Below are positions 10,150-22,170 of a stretch of 64,000 bases of DNA, in pieces (positions within the stretch are counted from its first letter, which is position 1; each line of letters opens with the position of its first letter). Source of the DNA: Echinometra lucunter. Taxonomy: Eukaryota; Echinodermata; Echinoidea; Camarodonta; Echinometridae. Below the pieces are notes generated by a model. It was not told where the DNA came from, ran no database searches, and worked only from the letters and a program-made list of their open reading frames with translations. The position numbers and the translations under genes are program-made. The DNA lies in NCBI GenBank assembly GCA_029962745.1, contig CM057154.1, positions 15,873,757-15,937,756 of the forward strand. The letters are read 5' to 3'.

Positions 10150-10860
10150 GTCATTCAAATACTTAGCCCCAACTTTGATACATTTTATGGAAAGGCCTGA
10201 TTCTTCATTTGTGCAAACAACTCTTCCCAAAGATTTCTCATTTTCATTTTTATTGGTTTTTAAAACATAAAATCAGTAATATCAATTTCTAACTAATAAG
10301 AACAAAGGGAAAGAAAAGTAATATTCTAAGTTTCACTCTTTTTCCATAGGTTGAATAATAATGTACTGGAGAAATTGCTGTTTTTACCAACAGTAATATG
10401 ATACTCCATGTGCATACGTTGAAGAAAAAAAGATACAAATCTTCCAAAAGTACGAGATTTATGGAGTGTCAATACTCATCACTTACACATCTTTCTGTTG
10501 ACTTCTCAACTGAGGCTGCACACATTTGTCTCCACTGAGTTTACTTTCTGCCATGGCTTTGGCGGCTCCTCACGATGATCAGTGGCACAGATCCTACATA
10601 GTATCTCCCTAAATGATGCCACATGACCTGCTAGGTTCTCCCCTCCATCGTCCTTCTGGGAACAGATGGCTTCTGTTACCCGTCTTATTACTCGTGAAGT
10701 GGTTGCTGTGCCATGCAGAGTAGCAGGGCTGTCAAGCACACTTCCTGTGGCATAGAAGCGGAGTGCTACAAAAACCTGGAGACAAGCAGGCAGTACTTTG
10801 CTCCTCCTTGTTTGATGTTCTACATCGGCTTGGAGAATGTCAGTTATGTACATTTGTGTA
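10150..10860. repeat. Local duplication, block B
   Basis: Counterpart of block A. Similarity to 5545-5775 covers 10160-10390, and similarity to 6160-6480 covers 10530-10857, where it ends abruptly just after the codons for MYITDIL. Confidence 0.8.
10506..10853 (-). pseudogene. HARBI1-like transposase fragment B
   Basis: Encodes the same helix-turn-helix region as fragment A (VFVALRFYATGSV, ATTSRVIRRVTEAI) followed by the same FREILCRIC module. Relative to fragment A, six bases are missing between LHG and TATTSR, and the segment upstream of MYITDIL is absent. No DDE catalytic region is present. Confidence 0.7.
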
Positions 10861-11407
10861 GTCTTGGATAATAACCAAATTTAGCTAAGGAAATTTTAGA
10901 TTCAATCATCCTGATGTAATGACAAACACTTTCTTCGGATACAAATTCAGCTCAGAAGCTGAGCTCACCTACTCCTAGAGCTCCACTTTGCCTATCAACC
11001 CATCGAGTACAATGTGATTTCAGCATGCATTTCAGCACACATTTTGCATGAATCCTATAGCCCAAGTACATGTATCTTGGGCGGAGTATACAATGGGTTG
11101 AATCCACAGGGTATACATGTAGTCTGTCATATTCATGATGACGTGTCTAGCAGGTTTTTTTTAAATACCATGCACTGGAATTATCTGCTGCTTTGGGGAA
11201 AGTAGGGTATGTGAGTATGAATTGGCATGAATGTGTTCTTAAATATTAAATTGAATTATTTCTCGATAAAGATATTTCATTAATGCTCTATGTTTTTGCC
11301 ATGAATTCACTCAAATTTTTTTTTCCTTAAAATATTGACTGTAACTTTGTTTACATTTTTAATCAAGGACAAAGAAACATAGTGTGTGGAGAGTTACCTG
11401 ACATATA
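10861..11407. other. Interval with no recognised gene
   Basis: Non-coding DNA. A weak inverted pairing (CAACCCAT near 11000, ATGGGTTG near 11093) may be a decayed MITE. Nothing else is recognised. Confidence 0.45.
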
Positions 11408-11575
11408 TGCTCCTGCAGCAATTGCTCTGGGCTTCGTTTCATCAAAGGTACACCTTTGGGGTGAAGGTTGCATTAGGGTTTTTAGTTAGGCTAAGAGTTA
11501 GGTTAAAGAGTTATGAATAGCGTTTGATCCGGGGTTAATGTACAAAATTGACACAGAGCAATTGTCGCACGAGCA
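11408..11575. mobile_element. MITE, ~168 bases
   Basis: Terminal inverted repeats of about 24 bases: TGCTCCTGCAGCAATTGCTC on the left and TGCTCGTGCGACAATTGCTC read inwards from the right. The interior has AACCCTAA-like tracts (TTAGGTTAAAG, AGGGTTTTTAGTTAGG). It has no coding capacity. Similar ends occur in the element at 20741-20922. Confidence 0.75.
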
Positions 11576-11984
11576 TGTATCATTGATTCTGTGCGAAGAG
11601 CAAGGGAATTTTTAGGTACATGTATGTAAAAATAATATAACAGGACTTACATTTGCTTGTACATGTACATGTAGGTGATTAATACTGAAAAAAAAAACAT
11701 TCTCCTTTGTTGTACATGTAGGTTAATCTCCAGTAGCTCCTTCCAGAATAATGAAAGTTTCAATTCCTGTACCACCTAATTAAATAGGAGAAACAAATTT
11801 GTCCCTCACAGTGTTTTTGTTTGTTTTTGTAATGAACTGTTTTTTAAAACAATTCCTTGTTAAGATTACTTTTCATGCATTTTCTTTATTTGTATGTACA
11901 GCATTTTAGGAACAGAAGTGTAGCTTCAAAAAAAAAAGATTAAACAAAAGAATATTACTTGAATTTAATATCTACAGAAGGCCT

Positions 11985-12315
11985 GGGGGGAAATGTCTCA
12001 TTGAGGCCTGTACATCATCTGCGTAAATCACTTTCTGAAAAGCACCCTAAATGGGCATTAAAGTAGGACGGAAAGAATGTATTACATCTCTGATTTTTAT
12101 ACCCTTAACAGGGATTTTATGCAAGGATTGCATCATTATCTCGTAAATAAGTAACATTTTCCCAGATTTTCCTGATTTTGATACCCTTTTTTCTAATTTT
12201 ACCTGTTTTTGATACCCTTAAGTGGGTTCCCCACCCGGTGCTGAAAAGCGACCCTTTTTCTACGTTTTCGTTTACGCGGATGATGTACAGGCTTCAATGA
12301 GACATATCCCCCCGG
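11985..12315. mobile_element. MITE, ~330 bases with long TIRs
   Basis: Left arm GGGGGGAAATGTCTCATTGA, continuing GGCCTGTACATCATCTGCGT. The right arm near 12268-12310 is its reverse complement with few mismatches, giving TIRs of about 42 bases. The interior has several TACCCTT/AAGGGT-like tracts. No open frame. Confidence 0.8.
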
Positions 12316-12767
12316 TACAGAAAGAATATTATACATGTACACCTGTACTCCAATTATAGCAAGTGATTCCATGTGATGTAAAGCCTTATTTTCCTATTAT
12401 TCTCTTTTTGAACTAAGTGATACATTTATAGTTTAGCTTGTGTGATTATCCAAGAAAATAGGTGCTGGAGTATAACTGTCACTGTTTTATGAGAACTATA
12501 ATGAAAACAAAAATAGACAAAATATTTCATAGAAGAAATGCAAGTTTTATTCACAGTACAGAGAAGAGAAAGAGCAGTACTACAGCATTCACCATTTCAT
12601 ACCTCTAGACATAGCATTTCCAAGTTACAGTGAGATATTGTTTACAGAGTGCACACAAACATTTCAAAATCGTGTCTGATTGTTAAACCTGAATTTGATG
12701 CCTACTTCTGCAGTGTTAACCCACTATTGGAATATGATTGTTAAACCAATACCATACATGTATGTGT
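12316..12767. other. Interval with no recognised gene
   Basis: AT-rich DNA without open frames or clear repeats. Confidence 0.5.
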
Positions 12768-13271
12768 GAAGACTCATTCAGATATGAGGAGGGAAACAAC
12801 TTTTTTTTTTTTATTAAAGCGCCTTTTTTTTTTGTAGAATGGCAATGATGCAAAAAAGGATTGCGCACTTAAAAATGTCTTAAACTCATTTACTTGCATG
12901 TTGTAAAATGCACTTATAAACCCCCATGGAAAAGGTGATGTTCGCTATTCCGAAACACGCGAATTGCATATACCTAGATGTTCATTAGTCTGAAAATGAA
13001 AAATGTTCCGAAGATTCATTATTCCGAAGGTTTGTTAAACCGAAAATTAAATAAGATTCAAAGGTTTGATAGTCCAAGAATGAAATGAGGTTCATTAGTC
13101 CGAAAATAACTAACAAACTAACGAACCTTATTTTATTTTCAGACTAGCGAACCTTTGGAATAACAAAATTTTGGAATAAATGAAACTTCAGAATAACGAA
13201 CATTCAGAATAATGAAATGTAACCCGTGGAAAAATCCTGTGATTTCCCTCTTCATATTTGAACGAGCCTTT
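12768..13271. mobile_element. MITE of the TTCAGATATGAGG family, carrying a nested element
   Basis: Left end GACTCATTCAGATATGAGGA and right end, read inwards, GGCTCGTTCAAATATGAAGA, each continuing GGGAAA. The ends resemble those of the element at 29854-30160. Most of the interior is the palindromic repeat element at 12933-13225, so this is a MITE disrupted by another. Confidence 0.65.
12933..13225. mobile_element. Palindromic minisatellite element (TTCATTAGTCCGAAAA type)
   Basis: The left half has degenerate ~17-24 base units such as GTTCATTAGTCCGAAAA and GTTCGCTATTCCGAAA. The right half has the same motif inverted (CGAACCTTTGGAATAAC, CGAACATTCAGAATAAT). The whole folds into one long imperfect hairpin, and no protein is encoded. 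Confidence 0.7.
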
Positions 13272-15144
13272 ACTCTGCAGCATTGAATCGTCCATATTTA
13301 TTGTTTGAGAATCACAATTTGCATTGTAATATGCAATCACTTTGATTTTGTGATTGGTGACATGAACTATTTGTGCTGCATACTTGCCATTCTGTGTTTT
13401 TCATGACATTTCGTTACACAATAATTTAAATTGAAATTTAATAAATACTATATTGTTATCATTATACAATTTCTTTGATTTATCCTGTTTTATTTGTGAT
13501 ATGTGTTGCGTATATGCGCTTTCAAAGCTGATGAATGGTTATTGCAAGAAGGGAGAAGAGAAAGTTTGCAAGTTAACAGAGAAAGGAGGTGCAATGAGAG
13601 AAGGATAGAGAGAGATTAAAAGGAAGGATTTGAGAATGAAAAGAAAAGATTGGAAAGAAAATAGAGAGAAAACAGTGGTGAAAAAACGAGATTGGAGATT
13701 GGAGATAGACCCCAAAAATGGAGGGAAAAGGAGGAGGGAAAAGGAGGAAAGACTGGGGAGAGAGACAAAACAGGTATACCAAACAGGAGGAGAGAAGGTG
13801 GAGGAAATGGAAAGGGCTGAAAGAGAGAAGGAATGAATAAAGGAATACATCAGCTTGGAGAGAGTGATGAAGAGAGAGGGTCAAGGAAGGTGATGTAAGA
13901 TGGAAAAGGGGAGCTAAGGTGGGAAAAGAAGAGAAAACGGATGGCAAGGGGGCTGAAGAGAGAGACTAGATGAAAGGATGACTATAAACAGAATGGAAGA
14001 ATGGAATGAAAATTAGAAATAAAAGACAAGATAATGTGTGAAGATAATGTGTTAAGAGAAAGAGCTGATGGGGCTGTGTGCATTCAGACTGACTATCCAC
14101 ACGACATTTACAATTCTTCATTCTTCAAAATTCCATTGGACTGAACAAATAACTGACGGACAGAATTGACAATCACAGGATAAAAACAAAAACGCACTTA
14201 TTAATTTAGTTTTACACCATATGACATTCACAACCGATACCTGTACCACTTGCAGTAAATAATGTTTATATGGTGTTGATTTGTGGAATGCAGTTACGTA
14301 GTACAGTGATTTTCTACTAAAATGAGGCCTCTTACCAGGCCCCTAAAGCTCCGCCATTTTGTCCAGATCCATTAGAAGGCCAACCAAAGCACCATCAATA
14401 TTCATGAGCAAAAATAAATAATTCATTTTGTAAGATATTCCAACGAGCAGCGTGCGCATTAAATCATAGTATCATAATAAAAGTGATACGTGCAATAGAT
14501 ATGAATAATGCAACGATAAGGGGTGCTTAGGTCGGCCTTCAAATGATACAAAAGAGGCGCGTTAGGATATCCGCGCGTGCTGCTTTTCGTCTAGTAAATT
14601 TATTATGTCTATGCCTCTTACCCTTGTAAAAAGAAGTACTACGGTATCTAAAGTAAAGTGATGATACACCACTGTAATTTGAACACATAATGTACCACCA
14701 AATTACCATGTATATAACCTGGGTACCATGGTACTTTTTTGACAGTTGTAGGGACCCTTTTATGAAATTTTTTTTTCAAAATAAAATTGAAAAAAAAACA
14801 ATCTTTTTTATAAGATCACAATTCATTTAATATTTCTCCTCAGCAAACTGCTTCTAAAGATTTGAAATTTGTAACATAATACTTTGAAAGTGGGTATGGT
14901 TTTGAATTTGTTTTGACATAAACCCCAAAGTAGCACAGAATTTGGTTCTTTCACTAATGATGTACTGCAGTTACTCGACGGGACAGGGGAACTCCTTTTG
15001 AGGGAAGGAGATAACTTTTAAAATCAAAAGTAAGTTATTACTGACAAACAGAGAGAGGTGAAAATAAATTATGAAATATTGCTAGATTGGAAAACTGCCA
15101 AACAAATGAACTGCAACCTTGCATAACAACCCAACTTGCATTAA
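13272..15144. other. Non-coding interval with a purine-rich tract
   Basis: 13550-14050 is strongly GA-rich on the plus strand (polypurine, imperfect), and the open frames there are low-complexity artefacts. A small inverted pair lies at 14369-14393 and 14522-14546 (AGAAGGCCAACCAAAGCACC and its complement), perhaps a decayed MITE. The rest is AT-rich. It may be downstream DNA or 3' UTR of the gene ending at 21562, but no polyadenylation site can be chosen with confidence. Confidence 0.5.
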
Positions 15145-15552
15145 GCAAACACAGAGACTCCAACCCCAAGCACCTCGTAAGCGGGAGATTCTCCCACTGA
15201 GACCCCTTAGCAACGGGGGACTCTAGTATCTGACTCAATGTGCGCGTAGCCTACATCACCAGCATAAAGCACGAAATTCCTTGCGGCCAGAGGCCACTTT
15301 TAGGGTTATAGAATCTCTCTGGTGCTATCTTGGGCTTATTTTTGAACATATGACAACACTAAATGAGGTAAAATCCAATGATTCAGATTCGTTTTTTCAA
15401 AAAGGTGGTTGGGTAGGAGGAAAAAGGAGAAACACAGCTTGGACGGGAGAAATTCAAACTCAAGCGGGAGAACGGGAGATTTTGTGAAAATGGACTCAAA
15501 GCGGGAGATCTCCCGCCGAAAACGTGAGAGTTGGAGTCTCTGCAAACATGAA
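15145..15552. mobile_element. MITE, ~400 bases
   Basis: Left end ACAGAGACTCCAACCCCAAG with GCGGGAGATTCTCCC close inside. The right end read inwards is GCAGAGACTCCAACTCTCAC with GGCGGGAGATCTCCC. The interior contains further GCGGGAGA tracts. Flanking bases AGCAAAC and TGCAAAC may include a target duplication. Confidence 0.7.
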
Positions 15553-17820
15553 AGTCATTTTCATAGCAATAACTTTCATAGAAAAGAAATTATATCACCA
15601 AATATTTGTACTAAAATTAAATATTGCAGCTAACTCACATTACACTAACAAAAATTACTACAACCTTTCATTGCACACAACTGTGATAAGGATTCAGTAG
15701 ATTTGAAAGCACAGTGCATTGCTCTATCAAATATTGCAATTTTGCACACACATCACTATAGCTTTAAAGATACATGTATCTCGAAAAGCAACCTGCATTT
15801 TTAAACAATACAACCCAATTAGAAAACTCATTACCCAAAGAAATACTATTCTACAAACACATATCACTAGAAAAGTCAAATTATGAAAATTCTTTTGAAA
15901 TGAAAATCCCTCATGCAATTCCTTACTTCACTTCATTCAAATATAGCAGCTTTGACAAAAATAAATTTCATTCGATTAAATAGTACATGCAGAACTTGCC
16001 AAAATATACATACATGTATCACATCTCATAAATTTCATTCAAGATAAAAAATATAATTTTGAAACCAGGGACGATGTTAAGATAACTATGCTTGCTGGAA
16101 CAGCTGCAAATTATTCATTTTATGATCCACTCATAACACGCTCAGGTATTCAACTGCAGTAGGTCTATATGAATCTAAAACTAAATAATGATTAATTTTT
16201 ATGTCTTAGCACAATACTCTCAGCATGTGATTTTGCAAGTACTATAATAGGCCAAACGCAAAGACCAACTTTGATCAATATCTCGTCACTACCTTTAATC
16301 TACTTCTCATTGTGATTTAATTTGATTTTATTTGATTGAATTTCATTAGATATGTTATATCTGTCTTTTCATCACAATTTACTCTAGTACCAGCCATTCT
16401 TAGACCATTCTTGTTCTTTGAACTGAATATTAATTCAAGTTAGAGAGAATCTTAATTTACACTGACACATCAATGGAGAAAATGATACAGAAAAGGGCAC
16501 TTTCGTCCCCCTTTCAAACTGAATCTGTGGTATTAGTATCACGAGACAACTTTCTTGAGTGTACGTATCAGCATGAGCATTATCCAAACTGGAAAAAAAA
16601 AGTTTATCATCAGCTCCGCATAATAACTTGCTTATGCCGAATAAGGCCTCACTATTCCTAAATTCAGAAAACTCCACACACATATCATATGCATGTATTC
16701 ATATTTTTCACTTTGTGGTGTCCATCTTCTCTTTGTAATATCCGGTTTCTTTATTTCATAGGAGTGTCTGAACACGTATTGTCCCACAAAAAGTAACAGA
16801 CTTGACTATACACAATTACCATCACATAAATGACCTGCAAGGCAAACCAAAGAATGTAGACTTTGATGAAATTTTACTTACACTCTAAATTTAGCTTTCT
16901 GGTGTTTTCTCCCGTTATCATAGTACTTATTACTTTCACCAGCTCCTTTTAATGCATGCAACCTTTATACAGTGCTCCATAAAACCTTGTTCATGTGTGC
17001 TTTATACAAAGTTCTTCAAAGGTGGGGGAAAATATTCTTCATTTCACATCTTAAAGCTCGAGTGATAAAACATCCAACATTAATTTTATAGATCCCTACT
17101 TATCAAAGACAGTTACATACTCTGTAAATATTCCTAGTGGTTCTTTACATGGATTTGTACATGATTCGGTTTCGTATCTTGACGAAGGAAGTCCGCAAAT
17201 TTTGTAAAAGTCACATGGCATAGCACCTCATGCTTCTTTTTTTTTCTGTACATCAGGGAAATTTAACATTTTTACATCTTTACAAGTGGGCAAGAACAAT
17301 GTTCTATTTTGGTAAGACTGTCAAATTTCAGTTCCTTTATAAATACCTATTTAGAAAAGAATACTTTTTCCTATACATTTTACAAATTTACATTACGTTT
17401 CATTTACACTTTGGACATGAAATGTACAAGTGGGCCTCCCCATTCCTACATGCAGGGCCCACTTAAAGAGTCCTATTTTACAGATTTCAAAGGTATGCCC
17501 TAAGAATTTCCTAAGAATTTTTCTTCCTATCTTTACCGAATACACATCTCCTTCATGTACGTATGCACAATTTACAAAGACAATGGGACCCTCTTGCATA
17601 AAAAAGCTGAGATCAAATGCACCCCCAAAAATCAAATGCAACTTGATTTTCGACCAATCAGGATGAAGTATTTTGGACATTCTCCTGAGGACAGAAAGAA
17701 CATGCTTCCCAAAACGTCGAGAGTGAGTGGGCCCTTTTCAGGAGCACACTCATTTCCAAGAAAGAATACATGGTGTACCATTAGGCCTTCTACTGCCATA
17801 TGTTCTACCACTGTGGAAAC
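15553..17820. other. AT-rich interval with no gene
   Basis: No coding signal. A tract at 17584-17606 (GGGACCCTCTTGCATAAAAA) has its inverted partner at 18268-18290, flanking the element at 17821-18238. It may be the outer TIR of an older element. Confidence 0.45.
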
Positions 17821-18238
17821 CTTTAACCCATTCGTGACAGGAATTATTTAAAGCCTAATTTGATCAGCTTTTATTCTTCAAATTGGCAACACCAACATTT
17901 TTATTTTATTGCTACATTTTTCTTATAAAACATGTATCTGAAACGAACATAAATTGACAGAAATTACGATGAGAAGTCAAAAAGTTGCCAATTTGCAGGG
18001 GAAAACGGTAATTTTAAACTTTCTATCACATTGCCAATTTAAGGATTTTAATGCTCATTTTCCTTTAAAAAATTTTCAGCATCAAACAACGAATATTGAC
18101 GCAACCAAAATGGGCACAGTTTGTGTAGAATTTTTCGCTCTTTCTGCACATGTATTTGGTATGATTTTTAGGGCTTTGCATCAAAAGATATTAGGCCAAA
18201 CCACAAAATGTGGACCTCTGTCACAAATGGGTTAAAAG
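17821..18238. mobile_element. MITE, ~418 bases, probably nested in an older one
   Basis: Ends are CTTTAACCCATTCGTGACAG and, read inwards, CTTTTAACCCATTTGTGACAG, about 20 matching bases. The interior is AT-rich with no open frame. The TIR pair GGGxCCTCTTGCATAAAAA lies outside it on both sides (17584 and 18290), suggesting insertion into another MITE. Confidence 0.65.
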
Positions 18239-20740
18239 ATTATTTATTTTGGACTTGCCTTTAAATGCAAATTTTTATGCAAGAGGGCCCAGTCCTGCCT
18301 TCCAGCTTGAATCCAATTTTCTTTCCTTTCTTGCTTTTTTTACATCAAACTAAACATGGACATGTGACTTCCAGTCTCATATTAAACTCTTATGGACGTT
18401 CATATTGCACGAGAACAAAAGTGCCATGTATACATTATTTAAGATGGAAAATAAAAGTTTTAGATCTTCTTAAAATCATACTTAAATCACACAATCATAT
18501 TCTTTGCTTCCATAGATGTATCCTTCACCGTTACACCTTTTAAAACACGCATGACATTACTATCACATATTTCAGTTTTCATGAATGTATTGTACTGAGG
18601 AGCATAGGCCTATCAACACTTAAACTGCACGACACAAGATCACTCAAATACTCGAGTCTATAAAACATACTAGTATTCTAGTACAAGAAATTACTGTATC
18701 ACTTTCAAATGATTAATTCCACTGGCAAGTATTACAAAACACAAAAAACTAAATACCATACTACTAGCATCCATGTTAAGCTAAAATTAACAGCAAAAAT
18801 AAAGGAATTTGTAAAATAATTCAAAACATCAACATATTCTACAGGCTTCAATACAAGTAAATGTCTTTCTAACTCATCATGTAATTTAACTGGCATTACT
18901 TGTGTTTGATATAGCTTGTTGGCAAAATTTTTATTTTCCTTTTTTTTTTAACTTGCCTCTTCTAAGATGAGTTAAATCAATGTCCCATTTAATTTGACAG
19001 TAAAGACATTTTATTATGCCCTTTTGGCTGTATAAAGAATGCAAACGGTTCAACAGCACACTTCCTTTACTAACTCATGCTAGGCACATTGCTAGTCAGG
19101 GTGAAGTATGCATCCCCCCCCCCCCCCCCCCCCCTGTAAATGTCATCTAGTCCACAAATTTGAAGACCTTTCACTCTGTGACATTTTCAGTTTGTGGTGA
19201 ATTTGGTCCAACACTCTCAGTAATCTAGTTATGCCCAATATTTCTGTTCAATTTTCATCACAGATTTACACGTTGACACTATACACAAACTACACAATTC
19301 GACAAATATCACAAACAATTAATATTACTTTAAGACTAACAAAACACAATTCAGCATCATATTTAGTATGGCTTTTTTTGTTTTCATAATTTTTTTTCGC
19401 ATATATTTTTTTCTTTTTTTTTCATTTTCACAAGAAAGGCTCGAAGATTCAGATCTTTACTATGATTTTCAGAAAGAATACACATTTAGCCAACTTTTTT
19501 TCCTTCTAAAAATCATGAAGAAAGATGATTCAATGATTGAAAGACAAAAGTGCAATTCTACAAAATCACTTTTTTTTTTTTTTTTTTTTTTTAAAGGATA
19601 GATAGATATCCCAGTAAAGGCATTTCTATTTGAATTTCACACCTCCCACACTATTTCTTTTTCTTATTTTCCACACTGACCAGCTGTGCAATATGTGAAT
19701 CTAATAAGTGTATTTACAATTCATGATTAAACTGGATTCATTTTCCCGTAAATATTTCTTTTTTAGATCTACACACTTGGAGAAAGTACTTACATGATTG
19801 CAGAATGTTTATTCTAGTATTGATGCTAGGCTATTTCAGAATACATTGGCAAGTTCCCTCCTATATACCTAACAGTATTTCATATTTTCTGCCAGTCCTT
19901 TAGTTTCGCCTTTTCATATTTAGGACAAGCACAGCGAGTTCATGTGATACATGCATGGTACGTACACACAACAGTTTGAGAATCGACTACATGTCATTCA
20001 TGACTGCACCACTATATCTCCTATATGTGCATAATATTTATGTTTATTTATTACACTGAAAGTAAGATTTCCACAGGAATATTTTTCAGTATTCCTTGCA
20101 TCTTAAATGCTTTTTACCAATTTACATGTAGTGCACATGTTGATGTCTGATGTGAAAGCCCAAATTTTCTTCTGCTTTTGTGGTTTCAAGAAATTACTAC
20201 ACTGAAGCAATTTGAATGACAAATCAAAATAAATCTTTCTAGCTTTGATATGAGATATGCCATTAGATCACAGTGACATACATGTAGGGTGTATAAAGAG
20301 ATGCAAATGGATGGAATCTCTACAGATGTTTGCCTTCTAAAGAAAACAAGGCATACATGGATGGATTATGGAATGCTTCTAGAAAAATGTCTCAGGAAAA
20401 AGAAGGTGAAAAGGAAAAGGCACATGTGCAAATCATATTTCATTTTATTCTGCTGCTTTCATCTGAATAAAGTTATGTAAACTCTAATGTGGCTTGATCA
20501 GTTTATCCCTACTCTAGAGAATCAAGTGCCTTTTAGTCGGCAGAGAGATGAGTTTGGAGGAGATTAAGACTGAATATATACAACTTTGGCAAGAAAAACT
20601 TCAAAGGCTTTCCTCTCATTTCAAGCACAATTAAACAGAGGACCGGTTATGATCATCACACACTGAATCCATAGTAAGGTTTGTTTTGAGAGTGCACTTA
20701 GATTCATGATTACAACAAAATGCTGTTTCCATGACTTTTC
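18239..20740. other. AT-rich interval with no gene
   Basis: Contains a C18-type run at about 19117-19134, a T run at 19571-19592 and many AATAAA/TTTATT tracts. No exon, inverted repeat or RNA gene was recognised. Confidence 0.5.
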
Positions 20741-20922
20741 CTCTGGCAACAGTTGCTCCCACGTAAAATCTGCACATTAAGTCTAACACAAAACCTAACC
20801 CGAAACCTACCACTAACCTCAGTCCTTATTCTCGCAATATTCTGGATCAAAACCCCCATGACAACCCTAACCCTAACCCTATGTCTTCGGAGAAATTAAG
20901 ACAGGAGCAATCGTTACAGGAG
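20741..20922. mobile_element. MITE with AACCCTAA-rich core
   Basis: Left end CTCTGGCAACAGTTGCTCCC and right end, read inwards, CTCCTGTAACGATTGCTCCT. The core includes CCCTAACCCTAACCCTA and AACCTAACCCGAAACC, which resembles telomeric repeat but sits inside the element. Related by its ends to 11408-11575. Confidence 0.65.
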
Positions 20923-21204
20923 TAAATGTCATGTCATCCCAAATGCCATGTAGAGAAAAAAGTGGAATGTGTGTCACAAAGGCCACAGCACAGAACACTG
21001 TATAGGCCTACAGGCAAATGCACCTGAATTGTCTCTTACTTCAGATCTACAGCTAAAAGACAAAAAATAAATCTCTTAGGTCCGTACTCTATGAACATTT
21101 TAATCCAGTGCCTGGTTTAAGCCTAGTCAAAAGTCAAGTTTAACTAACCAAGTTGGACTGAATTCTTAGTGTTCCCTTTGATTATAATGATGTTCTAACA
21201 CCAT

Positions 21205-21339
21205 GGCCCTGTTGCATAAAGCTTACCATTGACGGTAACTTTGCCATCAATGGCAACTTCCATGGAAACCTTGAATTTGATGAGCTGTTGAGCAATGATG
21301 GTAGTTACCATTTATGGGAAGTTTTATGCAATGGGGCCC
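21205..21339. mobile_element. MITE, ~135 bases, GGCCCxxTTGCATAAA ends
   Basis: Left end GGCCCTGTTGCATAAAGCTT and right end, read inwards, GGGCCCCATTGCATAAAACTT. The arms hold nested GGTAACT/AGTTACC tracts. Very short, no coding capacity. Confidence 0.75.
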
Positions 21340-21561
21340 AGGTTGAATGTATCATAACAACACTGGCCTAAAGTACATGTATACCTTAACAGATCATTTG
21401 AATACTTGAGTTTAAAGCAAAACTACATTTGTTTCTGATAAGAGGCCAAAGAGTTTGGGTTTGAATATTGCTGATTGTGCTCATGCATACAGAATCCTCT
21501 TAAGAATACATGGCAGGATACTCAAGATCATCTTCTGTGTATATCAATAGGGAGTAGCAGA

Positions 21562-21708
21562 TCAACTCCAGAAGGGGAATGTGGTCCTGCGTCCGAATTC
21601 CGGGGCAGAGTGACTCCGTGCTGAGAAGCTTGCTGTGAGTGCATTGGCAGAAGATGGAATATTCATCCCTTGTTTGGTACTCTCGTCCATTGTTACTTCA
21701 GGCTGCGT
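21562..21708 (-). CDS. BICDL-like adaptor, last coding exon
   Basis: 147 bases from the acceptor (TACTCTCTGCAG) to the TGA stop at 21562-21564, 48 codons in phase 0. The peptide is polar and serine-rich (ANALTASFSARSHSAPEFG) and ends in an aromatic-rich tail (TTFPFWS). No coiled coil. On the transcribed strand the acceptor is preceded by a pyrimidine tract of about 450 bases (see 21722-22170). Confidence 0.8.
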   Translation of the reverse strand, partial: TQPEVTMDESTKQGMNIPSSANALTASFSARSHSAPEFGRRTTFPFWS

Positions 21709-21721
21709 CTGCAGAGAGTAA

Positions 21722-22170
21722 GAGAGAGAGAAAAAAAAATGTGGGGAGACAAATATGGAGACAAAGATGGAGAAAAGAGGAATGGAGAAAGATAAGATAC
21801 AAAACAGTAAAGGGAGGTGAGGAAAGGGAAAAGAAAAAAAAAGAGAAAAGGAAAAAGGAGAAAGAAAAGAATAACAGAAAATTACAAAACAGGAGAGAGA
21901 AAAGAGAAAAGAGAAAAGATAAAGAGAAAAGTAAAAAAAAAAAGAATAGAGAATAGAGAGAAGAGGAAATAGAAGAGAGAAGAGAAAAAAAGAAAAGAGA
22001 AAAGCGAAAAAGAGAATGGGGAAGTGTGAAGAGAGAAGAGAAGAGAAAGGAGGAAAGAGAAGTGAGAAGAGAAAAAAAGAAAAGAGAAACGAGAAAAGAG
22101 AAAAGAGAATAGAGATGAGTGAAGAGAAGAGAAGTGAAAAGGAGAAAACAGAAAAAAAAAAATTAAAAAT
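21722..22170. repeat. Polypurine/polypyrimidine tract beside the last acceptor
   Basis: About 450 bases almost purely A/G on plus, hence T/C on the transcribed minus strand, made of imperfect GAGAAAAGA-type units. It begins 13 bases upstream of the last exon. The long ORFs reported across it are low-complexity artefacts. Confidence 0.85.

Noticed and set aside
20865..20881. CCCTAACCCTAACCCTA, possible telomeric repeat
   Set aside because: Only about two and a half units, inside a MITE with its own inverted ends. A short TTAGGGTTAGGG near 50220 is likewise too short to mean a telomere or fusion point.
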